Numbered from the stretch's first letter, positions 18,695 to 28,300 are shown. The stretch: 33,016 nucleotides of DNA from Gemmatimonadota bacterium (GCA_028287345.1 JAQBPV010000499.1:1-33016), one strand, 5' to 3'. The notes: a model not told the origin generated them from the sequence alone. Numbers and translations: made by a program.

Positions 18695-19173
18695 CGCGGC
18701 GTCCGCTCGAACCAGCGTGGCGCGGCCGAGCGCGTCTGGCGCGTGGCGATGAGTGTCGCCAGAGCGCGACACGCCACGTCCGCTCTCGTGAACACGGCAC
18801 GCAGGCGCGCGACCCATTCGTCCCACGCCGCGTCGTTGTCGAGCGCGGATGACGCTGCGCCATCGAGCGCCACGAGCGCCTGATGCAGCGGTTCCATCAA
18901 CTCTGCACTCTGTGCCGTGAGTGCCCGTGCGAGCGCCGGCTGTTCGATACCATGAACCGCCGCGTCCACCGCCTGCGCCTCGATGCGCGCAGCCAGTGCG
19001 CTGCCGCGCAACGCTGCGAGCACGGTCGCCTTGTCCGCGCCGCCAGCTCGCGCGCGGGCGTCGAGCAGCGGAACGAAGATCGCCGCGTGAGCAGCTTCCG
19101 CCGACGCATCGCGTTGTGCGCCGAGTGACCGCAGCGAGCGCGCGAGCTCGGGGAGAAGTGGAGCGTCAGGCAT
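18691..19173 (-). CDS. Hypothetical protein, alpha-helical, Ala-rich
   Basis: 160 aa frame beginning MPDAPLLPELARSLRSLG; 4-nt overlap with acpS start and 8-nt overlap with the CYTH gene stop. Confidence 0.65.
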   Translation of the reverse strand: MPDAPLLPELARSLRSLGAQRDASAEAAHAAIFVPLLDARARAGGADKATVLAALRGSALAARIEAQAVDAAVHGIEQPALARALTAQSAELMEPLHQALVALDGAASSALDNDAAWDEWVARLRAVFTRADVACRALATLIATRQTRSAAPRWFERTPR

Positions 19174-19759
19174 TGATGGGATCGAATCCGCTGTCGTTCG
19201 CGAGCGACGCATGCGACAGCGCCGCACGTGCGCCCGTCCGCGCCTCGTAGCGTGAGGCGAAGTCGACGAGCCGCTCGCTGGTGAATCCTTCGCGCGGCAT
19301 TCCAAGCGCCGCAATCGCCGCTTCGATCTGCTCCGGCGTGCCTTCGACTTCGACGAGCGTGTCCATGCGCGGATAGCGCTCGAAGCGAATCATTGTGCCG
19401 TCGAAGTCATACTGCATGATCTCACGATCGATCGCGATGGTCACCACGTAACCGAGCTTGTCGAGGATGGCGAAGAGCGTGTCGCCATTGGAAACCTCCG
19501 TCTCCAGCTCCTCGCGCAGCTTGTAGCCATCTTCGCGACGCGTGGGACCCTTCCAGTCGAGCTCCGAGCGCGAGCCGTGCGCATCGCGATACGTGCGAAC
19601 GCGAAGCACCTGGTCTTCGGCAGTCAGCGACCGGTCGGTAGTATCGTAGCGCCGATCCTCGAGTCTCCCGGAAAACACGAGCTTCGCACCACCAGCTTCG
19701 ATGGCGGTGCGCCGGCGCTCCATGTCATCGACGACGCTCTTGACCTCCACTTCGAGCAT
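19166..19759 (-). CDS. CYTH-domain protein (class IV adenylate cyclase/triphosphatase superfamily)
   Basis: Starts MLEVEVKSVVDD (ExExK signature); DQVLRVRTYRD, ELDWKGP, REELETEV, FERYPRMDTLVEVEGTPEQIEAAI. Confidence 0.88.
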   Translation of the reverse strand: MLEVEVKSVVDDMERRRTAIEAGGAKLVFSGRLEDRRYDTTDRSLTAEDQVLRVRTYRDAHGSRSELDWKGPTRREDGYKLREELETEVSNGDTLFAILDKLGYVVTIAIDREIMQYDFDGTMIRFERYPRMDTLVEVEGTPEQIEAAIAALGMPREGFTSERLVDFASRYEARTGARAALSHASLANDSGFDPINA

Positions 19760-19763
19760 ACGC

Positions 19764-20456
19764 CTATGCTCCGAGAATGGCGCGCATGACCGCATCCGTA
19801 TCCGAGAGATTCACGAACACAGGGCCGGCATTGCAGGCTTCGAGCGCCTCGACCGAATAGCGGCCGGTGGCGACGCCGATCGCCCGCGCGCCGATGCCCT
19901 TGCCGCAGCTCATGTCCGCCGGCGTGTCGCCGATGACGACGACGTCGTTGCCCGCCACCGGATGTCCCAGCATCGCTTCCGCACGAGCGCGCGCGATGGC
20001 CGGCAGCTGCGGGCGATCCGCATGGTCCGATCCGAATGCGCCGATCTTGAATCGATGGCGCGCGAGACCAACCGCGTCGAGCTTCGCGAGCGCTCCCTCG
20101 TGCACGTTGCCCGTGAGCAGGCCGATCAAAACATCGTCACGCTGCTCGAGCGCGTCGAGCAATGGGGCGATGCCGGGATATGTCTTGTCGGAGTGGTCGA
20201 TGCTTGCCAGCTCCTCCTGCAACAGCTCGACATAGCGCTTCAATGCGAAGTCGAGCTTCGACTCGACCATCTCGCCGTCGATGCCGCCGAGCTTCATCAG
20301 CTCGCGTACGATCTGCGGATCAGTCTTGCCGTCGAACTCGTGCTCGATGCGATCCGTCGGACCGAACACTTCATCCAATGCACGATGTACCGCGCGACGA
20401 CCCGCGCCATCGGTCCACAACAGTGTGCCGTCGATGTCGAAGAGAACGACCTTCAT
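19764..20456 (-). CDS. HAD-superfamily hydrolase (phosphoglycolate phosphatase-like)
   Basis: MKVVLFDIDGTLLWTDGAGR (DxDGT), LLTGN motif, VVIGDTPADMSCGKGIGARAIGVATG. Confidence 0.9.
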   Translation of the reverse strand: MKVVLFDIDGTLLWTDGAGRRAVHRALDEVFGPTDRIEHEFDGKTDPQIVRELMKLGGIDGEMVESKLDFALKRYVELLQEELASIDHSDKTYPGIAPLLDALEQRDDVLIGLLTGNVHEGALAKLDAVGLARHRFKIGAFGSDHADRPQLPAIARARAEAMLGHPVAGNDVVVIGDTPADMSCGKGIGARAIGVATGRYSVEALEACNAGPVFVNLSDTDAVMRAILGA

Positions 20457-21400
20457 TCGCACACCGGGATGGGCCGACGCCCGGGAAGACGCGTGAGCAC
20501 GAGCCCACCGATGATGCACGCGGCACCCGCCAGCTGCAGCGTGCGCGGCGACTCACTGAGGACCAGCCACGCCGCCGCCATCGCGAACAGCGGCTGCAGG
20601 TTCGAGTACATCGACGCACGCGTCGGGCCGAGCACGCGCACGCCGCGATACCAGAAGAGATATGCGACGACGAGTGCGAGGATGCCGCTGTACGCCACCG
20701 CCGCCCACCCCGCACTGCTCACCGCACTCCAATTCGTCTTCGCGAGCGACGGAGCGCCAGCGATCAACATCGGCACGATGCCGCCCGTCATCGTCACAGC
20801 CGACAGCGTCAATCCATCGACCTGCTCGGTGAATGGTCGGAGCCCGACCGAGTACACGGCCCAGCAGAGCACGGAGCCGAGAATGAATGCGTTGCCTGAC
20901 CAGGTGGATTGACCAGCCACCGCATTGGCCGCACCCGATACCACGAGCCCGATGCCGAACAGCGAGATGACGATGCCGACGACGCCCGTCCATCCAATGC
21001 GGTCGTTGCCGCGCACCCACCCGATCATCTGGATGAACGCCGGCGATGCCGCCACGAGCAGCGCTGCGTCGCTCGCGCGCGTGCGCGCCATGCCCTCGAC
21101 CCACAGGATCTGATAGAGACCGTTGCCCAGCGCACCGAGCGCCAACATGCCGAGGATCATCCGCCTGTTCGGTAGCGGATCGCGGCGAACCAGGACGATC
21201 ACCCACAGGATCACCACCGCCAACAGGATGCGCACGCTGTTGAATGCCAAGGGTGCAAAGACGCCCGTGGCGAACTTCACGACGATGAAATTGATCCCCC
21301 AGATGAAGGCCATGCACAGCAAAAGCAGGTCGGTCGCCGAGAATCCCGCTGGGACACTCTCCGCCTGCTCAGGTGTTTCGACGTACAAAGTTGAAGCCAT
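20453..21400 (-). CDS. EamA/DMT-family transporter
   Basis: About 10 predicted TM segments; duplicated EamA pattern (LCMAFIWGINFIVVKFA…; LGSVLCWAVYSVGLRPF…). Confidence 0.9.
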   Translation of the reverse strand: MASTLYVETPEQAESVPAGFSATDLLLLCMAFIWGINFIVVKFATGVFAPLAFNSVRILLAVVILWVIVLVRRDPLPNRRMILGMLALGALGNGLYQILWVEGMARTRASDAALLVAASPAFIQMIGWVRGNDRIGWTGVVGIVISLFGIGLVVSGAANAVAGQSTWSGNAFILGSVLCWAVYSVGLRPFTEQVDGLTLSAVTMTGGIVPMLIAGAPSLAKTNWSAVSSAGWAAVAYSGILALVVAYLFWYRGVRVLGPTRASMYSNLQPLFAMAAAWLVLSESPRTLQLAGAACIIGGLVLTRLPGRRPIPVCE

Positions 21401-21462
21401 GCCCTGAAGTTAGGCGGCTGACTACCCGTTTCAAACCGCGGCGTCTGCTTCTACTATTCACG

Positions 21463-21891
21463 ATGCACGTGACCTTCGCTCTCTTCGCCGACGCGGCGAA
21501 CCTCTCGCAGGAAGGAAAGCTGAACATCCTCGGCGTATTCGACGCGCTGCAGGTTGGTTCACTTCCCGCGCTTCACCCTCGCGCAACGTTGGTCGTGCAT
21601 CTCAAGGGCTCACCGTCCGACGCGGGATCGCATCGCGTCACGCTACAGTGGATGAGCCCGAGTGGTACGGAGCTCTGGAGCAGCGACGGGGAGCTCGGCG
21701 TCGTGCCTCCGCCAACGGGCGTCGTCGAGATGGACTTCCCGCTCATCGCGCAGATCGACCTCCCGCTCGACATGGCGGGACGCTACCTGATGCGCGTGGG
21801 ACTCGACGGAAACACGCACGCCGAAGTTGCCGTGCAGGTCAGGCCCGCCGCGGCGGCGCCCGTGTCGCGCACGCCGGTGATGATGAGCTGA
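21463..21891 (+). CDS. Conserved hypothetical protein, possibly DUF6941 family
   Basis: MHVTFALFADAANLSQEGKLNILGVFDALQVGSLPALHPRATLVVHL; only + strand gene between divergent - strand genes. Confidence 0.6.
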   Translation: MHVTFALFADAANLSQEGKLNILGVFDALQVGSLPALHPRATLVVHLKGSPSDAGSHRVTLQWMSPSGTELWSSDGELGVVPPPTGVVEMDFPLIAQIDLPLDMAGRYLMRVGLDGNTHAEVAVQVRPAAAAPVSRTPVMMS

Positions 21892-21893
21892 CG

Positions 21894-22676
21894 TCAGTCG
21901 TTGACGAGAATCCGTCGCGACGTCACGAACCGATCGAGCAGCTTGCGAACGTACGGATCGCGCGCATCGTCGAGACGCTCCACCGCGTAGCCGCCGCGGC
22001 CGAGTGCCAGATGGACCAGACACCCGCCGCCGAGTGAGATGGCGACGTGCGTGATGTGTTGGTCGACGCGATCGGAGAAGAAGAGTAGGTCCCCCTCGGC
22101 TGCATCGATCGGACTGTCGACGGCATGCACGCCCTGTGTCGCCTGCTGCCACGCGTCGCGGTACAGCTGAATGCCATGCAGCCAGTACACGCTCTGCACG
22201 AGGCCCGAGCAGTCCGCGCCCCACGGAGTCACGCCGCCCCAGAAGTAGCTCGTGCCTTCGAAGTAGAGTCGAGCGCTGCGGGTGATCGCGCCCGCTTCCG
22301 CTGGAAACTGTGTGGCTTGCTCGACGCCGTCGATCGCCTCGCCGCTGCGCACGACTTCGTCCGGCGTGAGAAACGCACCGAGCGGCATGGCGCGATGCGC
22401 GCCGGACGGATTGCTCGTGACGCATCCGAGCGAGATGCGCGCAGTCGCGATGCTGCGACGCGTCGTGGTTTCAGGCACGGTCGTCACGTAGCCGCGATGC
22501 ATCCATCCTTCATACTCGTCGGGCCCGCGAACGCGATACCAGTCGTCGCGCGTCTCCAGCACGTCGGCCACACGGCCGGCGAGGAGCTGCGAGATCTGGG
22601 CACTGGCGACACGAGGTTCGGCGAAGAGCTGCGCGACCGGCGTACACACGGCGATGCGGTGGAGCACGTCCGTCAT
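21894..22676 (-). CDS. NlpC/P60 cysteine peptidase with N-terminal SH3-like domains
   Basis: ADCSGLVQSVYWLHG (catalytic Cys), ITHVAISLGGG (His), LVHLALGRGG; no obvious signal peptide. Confidence 0.9.
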   Translation of the reverse strand: MTDVLHRIAVCTPVAQLFAEPRVASAQISQLLAGRVADVLETRDDWYRVRGPDEYEGWMHRGYVTTVPETTTRRSIATARISLGCVTSNPSGAHRAMPLGAFLTPDEVVRSGEAIDGVEQATQFPAEAGAITRSARLYFEGTSYFWGGVTPWGADCSGLVQSVYWLHGIQLYRDAWQQATQGVHAVDSPIDAAEGDLLFFSDRVDQHITHVAISLGGGCLVHLALGRGGYAVERLDDARDPYVRKLLDRFVTSRRILVND

Positions 22677-23617
22677 TCGCGAAAGATGTCCCCGGGTGCA
22701 GTGGTGCGCACAGCCCTCTCGATTGCCTGCTCGAGTGCGGAGACGGCGAGCGCCTCGACCTGTGCAGTCGATGCGGCAACGCCCCCTGTGTAGGGTGCCG
22801 TGGCGAATACGACGTCGCCATCGAAGGCGGTGCCGACGGGCGTGATGCGCCGATACAACGCGGCGCTCGCTGCACGCGCCAGCGCACCGAGCTGCACTCG
22901 GCTCACATCCGCGTTGGTGCTGACGACGCATAACGTGGTATTCCGTCCGGCCACATCGCTGAACTGCGCGTCGACGCCATTTGCGATGAATGCCTCGCTA
23001 TCGAGCCACGTGCCGTCGGGCCGACGCGCACCGGCGATGATCGCACCGGATGCGTTGCGCACGTCGCCGAGTGCGTTCACGACGGCCAGTGCGCAGACGA
23101 TCACACCGTTGGCTTCGGCCGACGCGATGCCGATGCCGCCCTTCATCGCTCCCGCCGGTCCGCCGATCTTGCCGACCGTCGCGCCGGTGCCAGCACCAAT
23201 CGAACCACTGACGTCATCCGACGATGCATTCTCGCATGCCTCGTACGCCATCGCCGGCGTGGGGCGCGCATCGAATCGGCCGAGTGGCGCGAGGTCGAAG
23301 ATCACCGCGCCGGGAACGATGGGTACGACGCCGGCGCCGACGGAGAATCCGCGTCCACGCTCTTCCATCCAGCGCATCACGCCCGCGGCTGCGTCGAGTC
23401 CGTATGCCGAGCCACCCGTCAGGAAGATCGCGTCGACGCGATCGACTAAATGCGTGGGGTCGAGCGATGCCGCTTCTCTCGTGCCCGTCGCGCGACCGAC
23501 GATGTGCAGCGCACACCGAAATGGGTCATCGATGCCACGGACGACTGTGCATCCGGTAGCCCCGTCGACATCCGTCGCGTGGCCGACGGCGATTCCGCAG
23601 CGCGCGAATGGCGTCAT
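22673..23617 (-). CDS. P1/S58-family peptidase (DmpA-like aminopeptidase)
   Basis: FLTGGSAYGLDAAAGVMRWMEERG, GSIGAGTGATVGK, GGIGIAS, NALGDVRN, NTTLCVVSTNA; 4-nt overlap with the NlpC gene. Confidence 0.9.
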   Translation of the reverse strand: MTPFARCGIAVGHATDVDGATGCTVVRGIDDPFRCALHIVGRATGTREAASLDPTHLVDRVDAIFLTGGSAYGLDAAAGVMRWMEERGRGFSVGAGVVPIVPGAVIFDLAPLGRFDARPTPAMAYEACENASSDDVSGSIGAGTGATVGKIGGPAGAMKGGIGIASAEANGVIVCALAVVNALGDVRNASGAIIAGARRPDGTWLDSEAFIANGVDAQFSDVAGRNTTLCVVSTNADVSRVQLGALARAASAALYRRITPVGTAFDGDVVFATAPYTGGVAASTAQVEALAVSALEQAIERAVRTTAPGDIFRE

Positions 23618-23660
23618 CAAAATTCGCGTCCCACACAGATCTCGGCGGCGACTTCCGGAA

Positions 23661-23812
23661 CTTGAATCATGTGAATTTGTTGGAATTTCCTCCGGGAGGA
23701 GGAAAGAATCGCTTTGCCCATCCTCGGCCACGACATCAAAAAGAACGAGCGAGTCCGGCGCCGTGATCTCCACGACTCACCGATGCAATTCAAACAATTC
23801 GCATGATTCAAG
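23661..23812. repeat. Intergenic element with long terminal inverted repeats (MITE-like)
   Basis: CTTGAATCATGTGAATTTGTTGGAATTTC (23661-23689) vs reverse complement of GCAATTCAAACAATTCGCATGATTCAAG (23785-23812): first 11 nt identical, then GAATT, GTT and GAATT blocks with one 1-nt gap. Confidence 0.75.
23686..23705 (-). promoter_or_regulatory. Perfect 8-bp stem hairpin with the SD-like GGAGG in its 3' arm
   Basis: Plus strand TTTCCTCC-GGGA-GGAGGAAA; minus strand (sense of S58 gene) TTTCCTCC-TCCC-GGAGGAAA, 18 nt between GGAGG and ATG at 23670. Confidence 0.5.
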
Positions 23813-23843
23813 TCAGTCGGTTGCTGTCTTTCGTCCTGCAGCC

Positions 23844-24029
23844 CTAATCCAGCCACTTGGGCGTAGGAATCTCCGCCGCTGCGCACGTGCGGCACTTCAC
23901 GACGCCGCGGATGTTGCAGATCACGCAGATGAACGTGCCGCACTTCACGCAGGGATACCCCTCGGAGGCGCGCTCCTGGTTGCCGCAGGCCCGGCAGACC
24001 ATCATGTCATGCTCTTGTAGCTCAGTCAT
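23844..24029 (-). CDS. Small zinc-ribbon protein, 61 aa, four CxxC pairs
   Basis: MTELQEHDMMVCRACGNQERASEGYPCVKCGTFICVICNIRGVVKCRTCAAAEIPTPKWLD; start overlaps the stop of the response regulator gene. Confidence 0.8.
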   Translation of the reverse strand: MTELQEHDMMVCRACGNQERASEGYPCVKCGTFICVICNIRGVVKCRTCAAAEIPTPKWLD

Positions 24030-25396
24030 GTCTCCTCCCCTCGGCCGATCGCAGCGGCGCCCGGCCGTTCGCCGAGTCCGTACTCGCGGATCTTCTTGAT
24101 GAGCGTCGCGCGCGAGATGCCGAGCTCCTTCGCGGCGCGCGTCCGGTTTGCCGCATGAGCGCGAAGAGTGCGCTCGATGTGTCCCTGCTCCACCTCGGCA
24201 AGTGTTCGCGACACGTGCGGCAGCGACGCGTCGTCGCCGATGCCGCGCACTTCGGCGGCAAGATGCGTCACGCCGATCACGCTCTCGCCCTTCGACAGCA
24301 TGAGGGCGCGCTCCAGCACATTGCGCAGCTCGCGGACGTTGCCGGGCCACGGATAGCGGCTGATCATCTCCATCGCCTCCTCCGTCAGCTCGCGCGGCGC
24401 ATCCGACAGCCCGCGACGCAACTCGTTGAGGAGCGCGTAAACGGTGTCTCGAAGATCTTCCGGCGCACGCGCGCGCAGCGGCGGCAGGTGCAGCGGCATC
24501 ACGCCCAGCCGATAGTAGAGATCCTCGCGAAACCGCTGCTCGGTGACTTCGGTGGCGAGGTCGCGCACCGTTGCGGCAATGAGTCTCACGTCGACGGGCA
24601 CTTCGCGCGTTCCACCCGTGCGTCGCACTCGGCGCGCCTCGAGTGCGCGCAACAAGGTCGGCTGAAGTGCGGCCGGTAGATCGGAGATCTCGTCGAGAAA
24701 GAGCGTTCCGCCATTCGCCGCCTCGAAGAGCCCAGGCAGCGGGCCCGCTTCAGTCTGATCCACGCCGAAGAGGTCGACGTCGAGCACCTCGACCGGGCGC
24801 AGCCCACAGTCGATCTCGTGAAAGGGGCGCGATGCACGCGGACTCAGCGCATGAATGGCGCGTGCCGCCCGCGCCTTGCCCACGCCGTGCTCGCCCACGA
24901 GCAGCGCAACGGTGCGCTCGCTGCGTGCGAGCAGCTCGATCTGCTCCGAGAGCTCGCGCATGGGCGCGGACGAGCCGAGCAGCATGTCGGCCGACGCACG
25001 TCCGATGCGCATGTCCGCCGCGCGACTCAATTCGCGGAGCTGTGCCTTCTCCAGCGCGCGATCGACGACGGCGCCGAGATGTGCCAGCTCCACCGGCTTC
25101 GTGAGGAATCCCTCGGCGCCGTTCTGCATCGCGTGGACGGCGGCGGGGATGTCGCCATGCCCGGTGATCATGATGATCACCGGTCGCTGCTCCTGCGTGC
25201 GATCGAGGACGTCGAAGCCCGAGATGTCTGGCAGGAACAGGTCGAGCAGCACCACAGCCGGCCGCTCGCGCTGCACGAGCGAGACACCTTCCTCGCCCGT
25301 CGCTGCGAACAGCACGTCATGGCCCGAGCGCTCGAAGTATCGGCCCAGCGCGGAGCGGATGTCGGGTTCGTCGTCGACGATGAGGATCTTCGCCAT
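24026..25396 (-). CDS. NtrC-like response regulator: REC + AAA+ + Fis-type HTH, lacking GAFTGA
   Basis: ILIVDDEPDIRSALG…VVLLDLFLPD…TKP; AAA+ GEHGVGKARAARAIH, NGGTLFLDEI, FREDLYYRLGVMPLHLPPLRAR, YPWPGNVRELRN; C-terminal HTH NRTRAAKELGISRATLIKKI. Confidence 0.95.
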   Translation of the reverse strand: MAKILIVDDEPDIRSALGRYFERSGHDVLFAATGEEGVSLVQRERPAVVLLDLFLPDISGFDVLDRTQEQRPVIIMITGHGDIPAAVHAMQNGAEGFLTKPVELAHLGAVVDRALEKAQLRELSRAADMRIGRASADMLLGSSAPMRELSEQIELLARSERTVALLVGEHGVGKARAARAIHALSPRASRPFHEIDCGLRPVEVLDVDLFGVDQTEAGPLPGLFEAANGGTLFLDEISDLPAALQPTLLRALEARRVRRTGGTREVPVDVRLIAATVRDLATEVTEQRFREDLYYRLGVMPLHLPPLRARAPEDLRDTVYALLNELRRGLSDAPRELTEEAMEMISRYPWPGNVRELRNVLERALMLSKGESVIGVTHLAAEVRGIGDDASLPHVSRTLAEVEQGHIERTLRAHAANRTRAAKELGISRATLIKKIREYGLGERPGAAAIGRGEET

Positions 25397-28300
25397 CAGT
25401 TCGTTACGCTCGCCAGAACGGCGGCGAGGTCGTCCAGTTGAAAGGGTTTGCCAATGAACGGCTGTCCGGTCTCCGTGAGAAAGCGCTGCGCAGCGTCGCT
25501 CTGCAGGTCTCCCGTGACGAACACCACGCGCCGTGCATGCCGCGCATCGTACTGGAGCAGCTCTCGGAACAGCGCCTCCCCACCCAGGTCGGGCATGCGA
25601 AGGTCCAGCAGCACCACATCATACTCACTTGTCGCGAGGAGCGCTCGCGCGTCGGCGCCGTTGGCGGCCACGTGGACCTTGTGGCCGAGCGACGTCAGGA
25701 AACCGGACACCGCGGCGCGCATCGCGGGCTCGTCGTCCACCACGAGTATCCGTCGTCCAATGGCCCACTCTTTCGCCGGCTGGGGCAACGCCACTGGCTC
25801 GTCCGCCGGTGGAACGACATACGGCAGCTCGACGACGAACGTCGCGCCCTGCCCAGGCATGGAGTCGACGCGAATGCGGCCACCATGCTCGCGCACGATG
25901 CCGTCCGAGATCGACAGTCCCAATCCAGTGCCCTGCCCCACTGGCTTCGTCGTATAGAACGGGTTGAAGATGCGGTCCACCTGCTCGCGCGGAATTCCCG
26001 GCCCATTGTCGGACACCGAGAGCACGATCCGCGTTCCAGCGGCCGCAGTAGAAGTCCGAATGGTGATACGCCGCTCGCCCTTCGTTTCCCCCAACGCCTG
26101 CTCGGCGTTGGCGACGAGATTCAACACGACCTGCTGCAGCTGGAATGGGTCGGCCCACGTCGGCGGGAGCGCGGGATCGAGGTCGAGCGTGACGTCGACG
26201 TTTGCCGTGCGCAATGTGTAGCGCCTGAGCTCGAGGGTGTCGTTCACGATGTCGTTCAACCGCGCAGCGGCGCGCTCGGCGGGCTGCTGGCGAGCGAACG
26301 TGAGGAGGCTCGACACGATCTTCGCCGCCCGCTTCGCCTCGCGGTGAATCGTTTCGACCGCCTGTCGCGGCTCTTCCGACAACGGTACCGGTGCGCCGAG
26401 CAGCAATTGTGCGAACGCCATCACCGCGGCGAGCGGGTTGTTCAGCTCATGCGCCACGCCGCTCACGAGTTGTCCGACGGCCACCAGCTTCTCCTGCTGC
26501 AACAACTGCTCGGCGAGACGCTGCTCGTCGGTGACGTCGCGCAGGATGCCCAGCGCACCGACGATCCGGTTGCCCTCCAGCACGGGCGACGTGATGACGG
26601 AGCCATGGCGCACATCGCCGTCGCGGCCGATGTAGCGAATGGCGCCGCGCGAACGCGCGCCGTTGATCGTCTCCCGCAGCAGCTGTTCCGCGGCCGAGAG
26701 ATCGCGTGGATCGACCAGCTCCGCGAACGACGATCCCATGAGCAATTCGCGCTCGCGTCCCACCGCATGCTCGAGCGAGCGATTCACCGCGGTGAACAGG
26801 CCATCCGTGTCAACGGTGAAGATCGCATCCGACGCCGATTCCACGAGTCGCACGTAACGGGCCTCGGAGCGCTCGAGCTCCGCGGCACGTGCACGCGCCT
26901 CCGTGACGTCGCGCGCGACACCGAGAATGCCGACGATCTCCTCGCCGCGACGGATCGGGGTGTTCGTCACCGACACCAGGCGGCGCTCGCCATCGGGACG
27001 ACGCACGCGGCACTCGTAGCGCGCTGCGCGTCCCCCCAGCGCGCGCTCGAAGTGGTGCTGCACGAGGGGAATGTCCTCCTGGTCGAGCACCACGCGCGTG
27101 CTGTGGCCGAGCATCGCGTCTCGCGTTCGGCCGGTCAGCTCGCACGTCGCCTGGTTGGCGGAGGTGAAGGTGCCGTGCGAGTCGAGTGTGTAGATGGCGT
27201 CGCTCGCGGACTCGAACAGGTTGCGATAGCGGCTTTCCGACAGCGCGACGGCGTCTCGCGCCCTGCGCTCGTCGGTGATGTCGCGTAGCGTGGCGACGAT
27301 TCCTGTAACCTTGCCCAACTCCAGCATCGGTGCGGTGGCGATGGCGACGATGCGTCGGTCGCCGTCTGGCCGTACCACCTCGCCTTCGTAGTTCTGTGGC
27401 TCACCGGCGAGTGCCCTGTCCTCGCGCTCGCGCACCTCGGCGTGCTGGTCCTCGGGGACAGCGTGTTCGGCGGGCAGGTCGATCAAGTCGCTGCCGCGGG
27501 CCAGGAGCTCGTGCGCCGCGGGGTTGGCGAAGATGATGCGCCGCTCGCGATTGGTGATGACAATGGCGTCGCGCGAGGTTTCCACCACGCGCCGATGGCG
27601 CTCGGCGAGCGCACGGTGTTCGGTGACGTCATCGAACGTGACCACTGCGCCGCCGAGCGGATGCGGTGAAGCCGTGATCTCGAATACGCGGCCTCGCGCG
27701 CGATCGTCATGTGTGCCGCGCTTCACCATTCCCTGCGTGATCGCGGCGAAGTGCACGCACTCGTCGCACGGCGCGTCGTCCCCGAAGAGCGCCGTGTGAA
27801 AGTCGCGGTCGAGCACTTCGTTCTCGTACGAGACGCCGAGCAGCACGCGCGCCTGCGCATTCGTGCGCTGGATGCGTCCGCGCTTGTCGAGCAGCACCAT
27901 GCCGCTGCCGATCGAGTCGAATGCGACGGCCCATTCGCGTGTCGCCTCGGCGACTTCCTCGAACAGCTTGGCGTTCACCACTGCGACCGACACCTGGTCG
28001 GCGAGTCGTTGGAGGAACTCGGCGTCTTCCGGAACGAACGGCTCGAGGCGGTTGAACACCGAGAGCACGCCGACAGGACCGTTTACGGAGAGCAGCGGGA
28101 CGATGATTGCGTTGGTGATCTGTGCGTACGCAGCGCTCGGGACGAACGCGTCCGGGTCCGCGTTGACCTCCTCCCTGATGACGCTCGACGCCGAACGAAT
28201 GACGCGGCCACTCACGCTGCCCTGGATTGGCATCCGGCTGCCAAGAAGGGCCTTGCCCACACCGATGCCTGCCGTCACCTCCAACGAGTCGCCGCGCAGC

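Noticed and set aside
25438-27288. 616-aa plus-strand ORF opposite the histidine kinase (also 27709-28839 and 28849-30600)
   Set aside because: Arg/His/Gln-rich shadow frames of a clearly coding minus-strand gene; no recognisable motifs.
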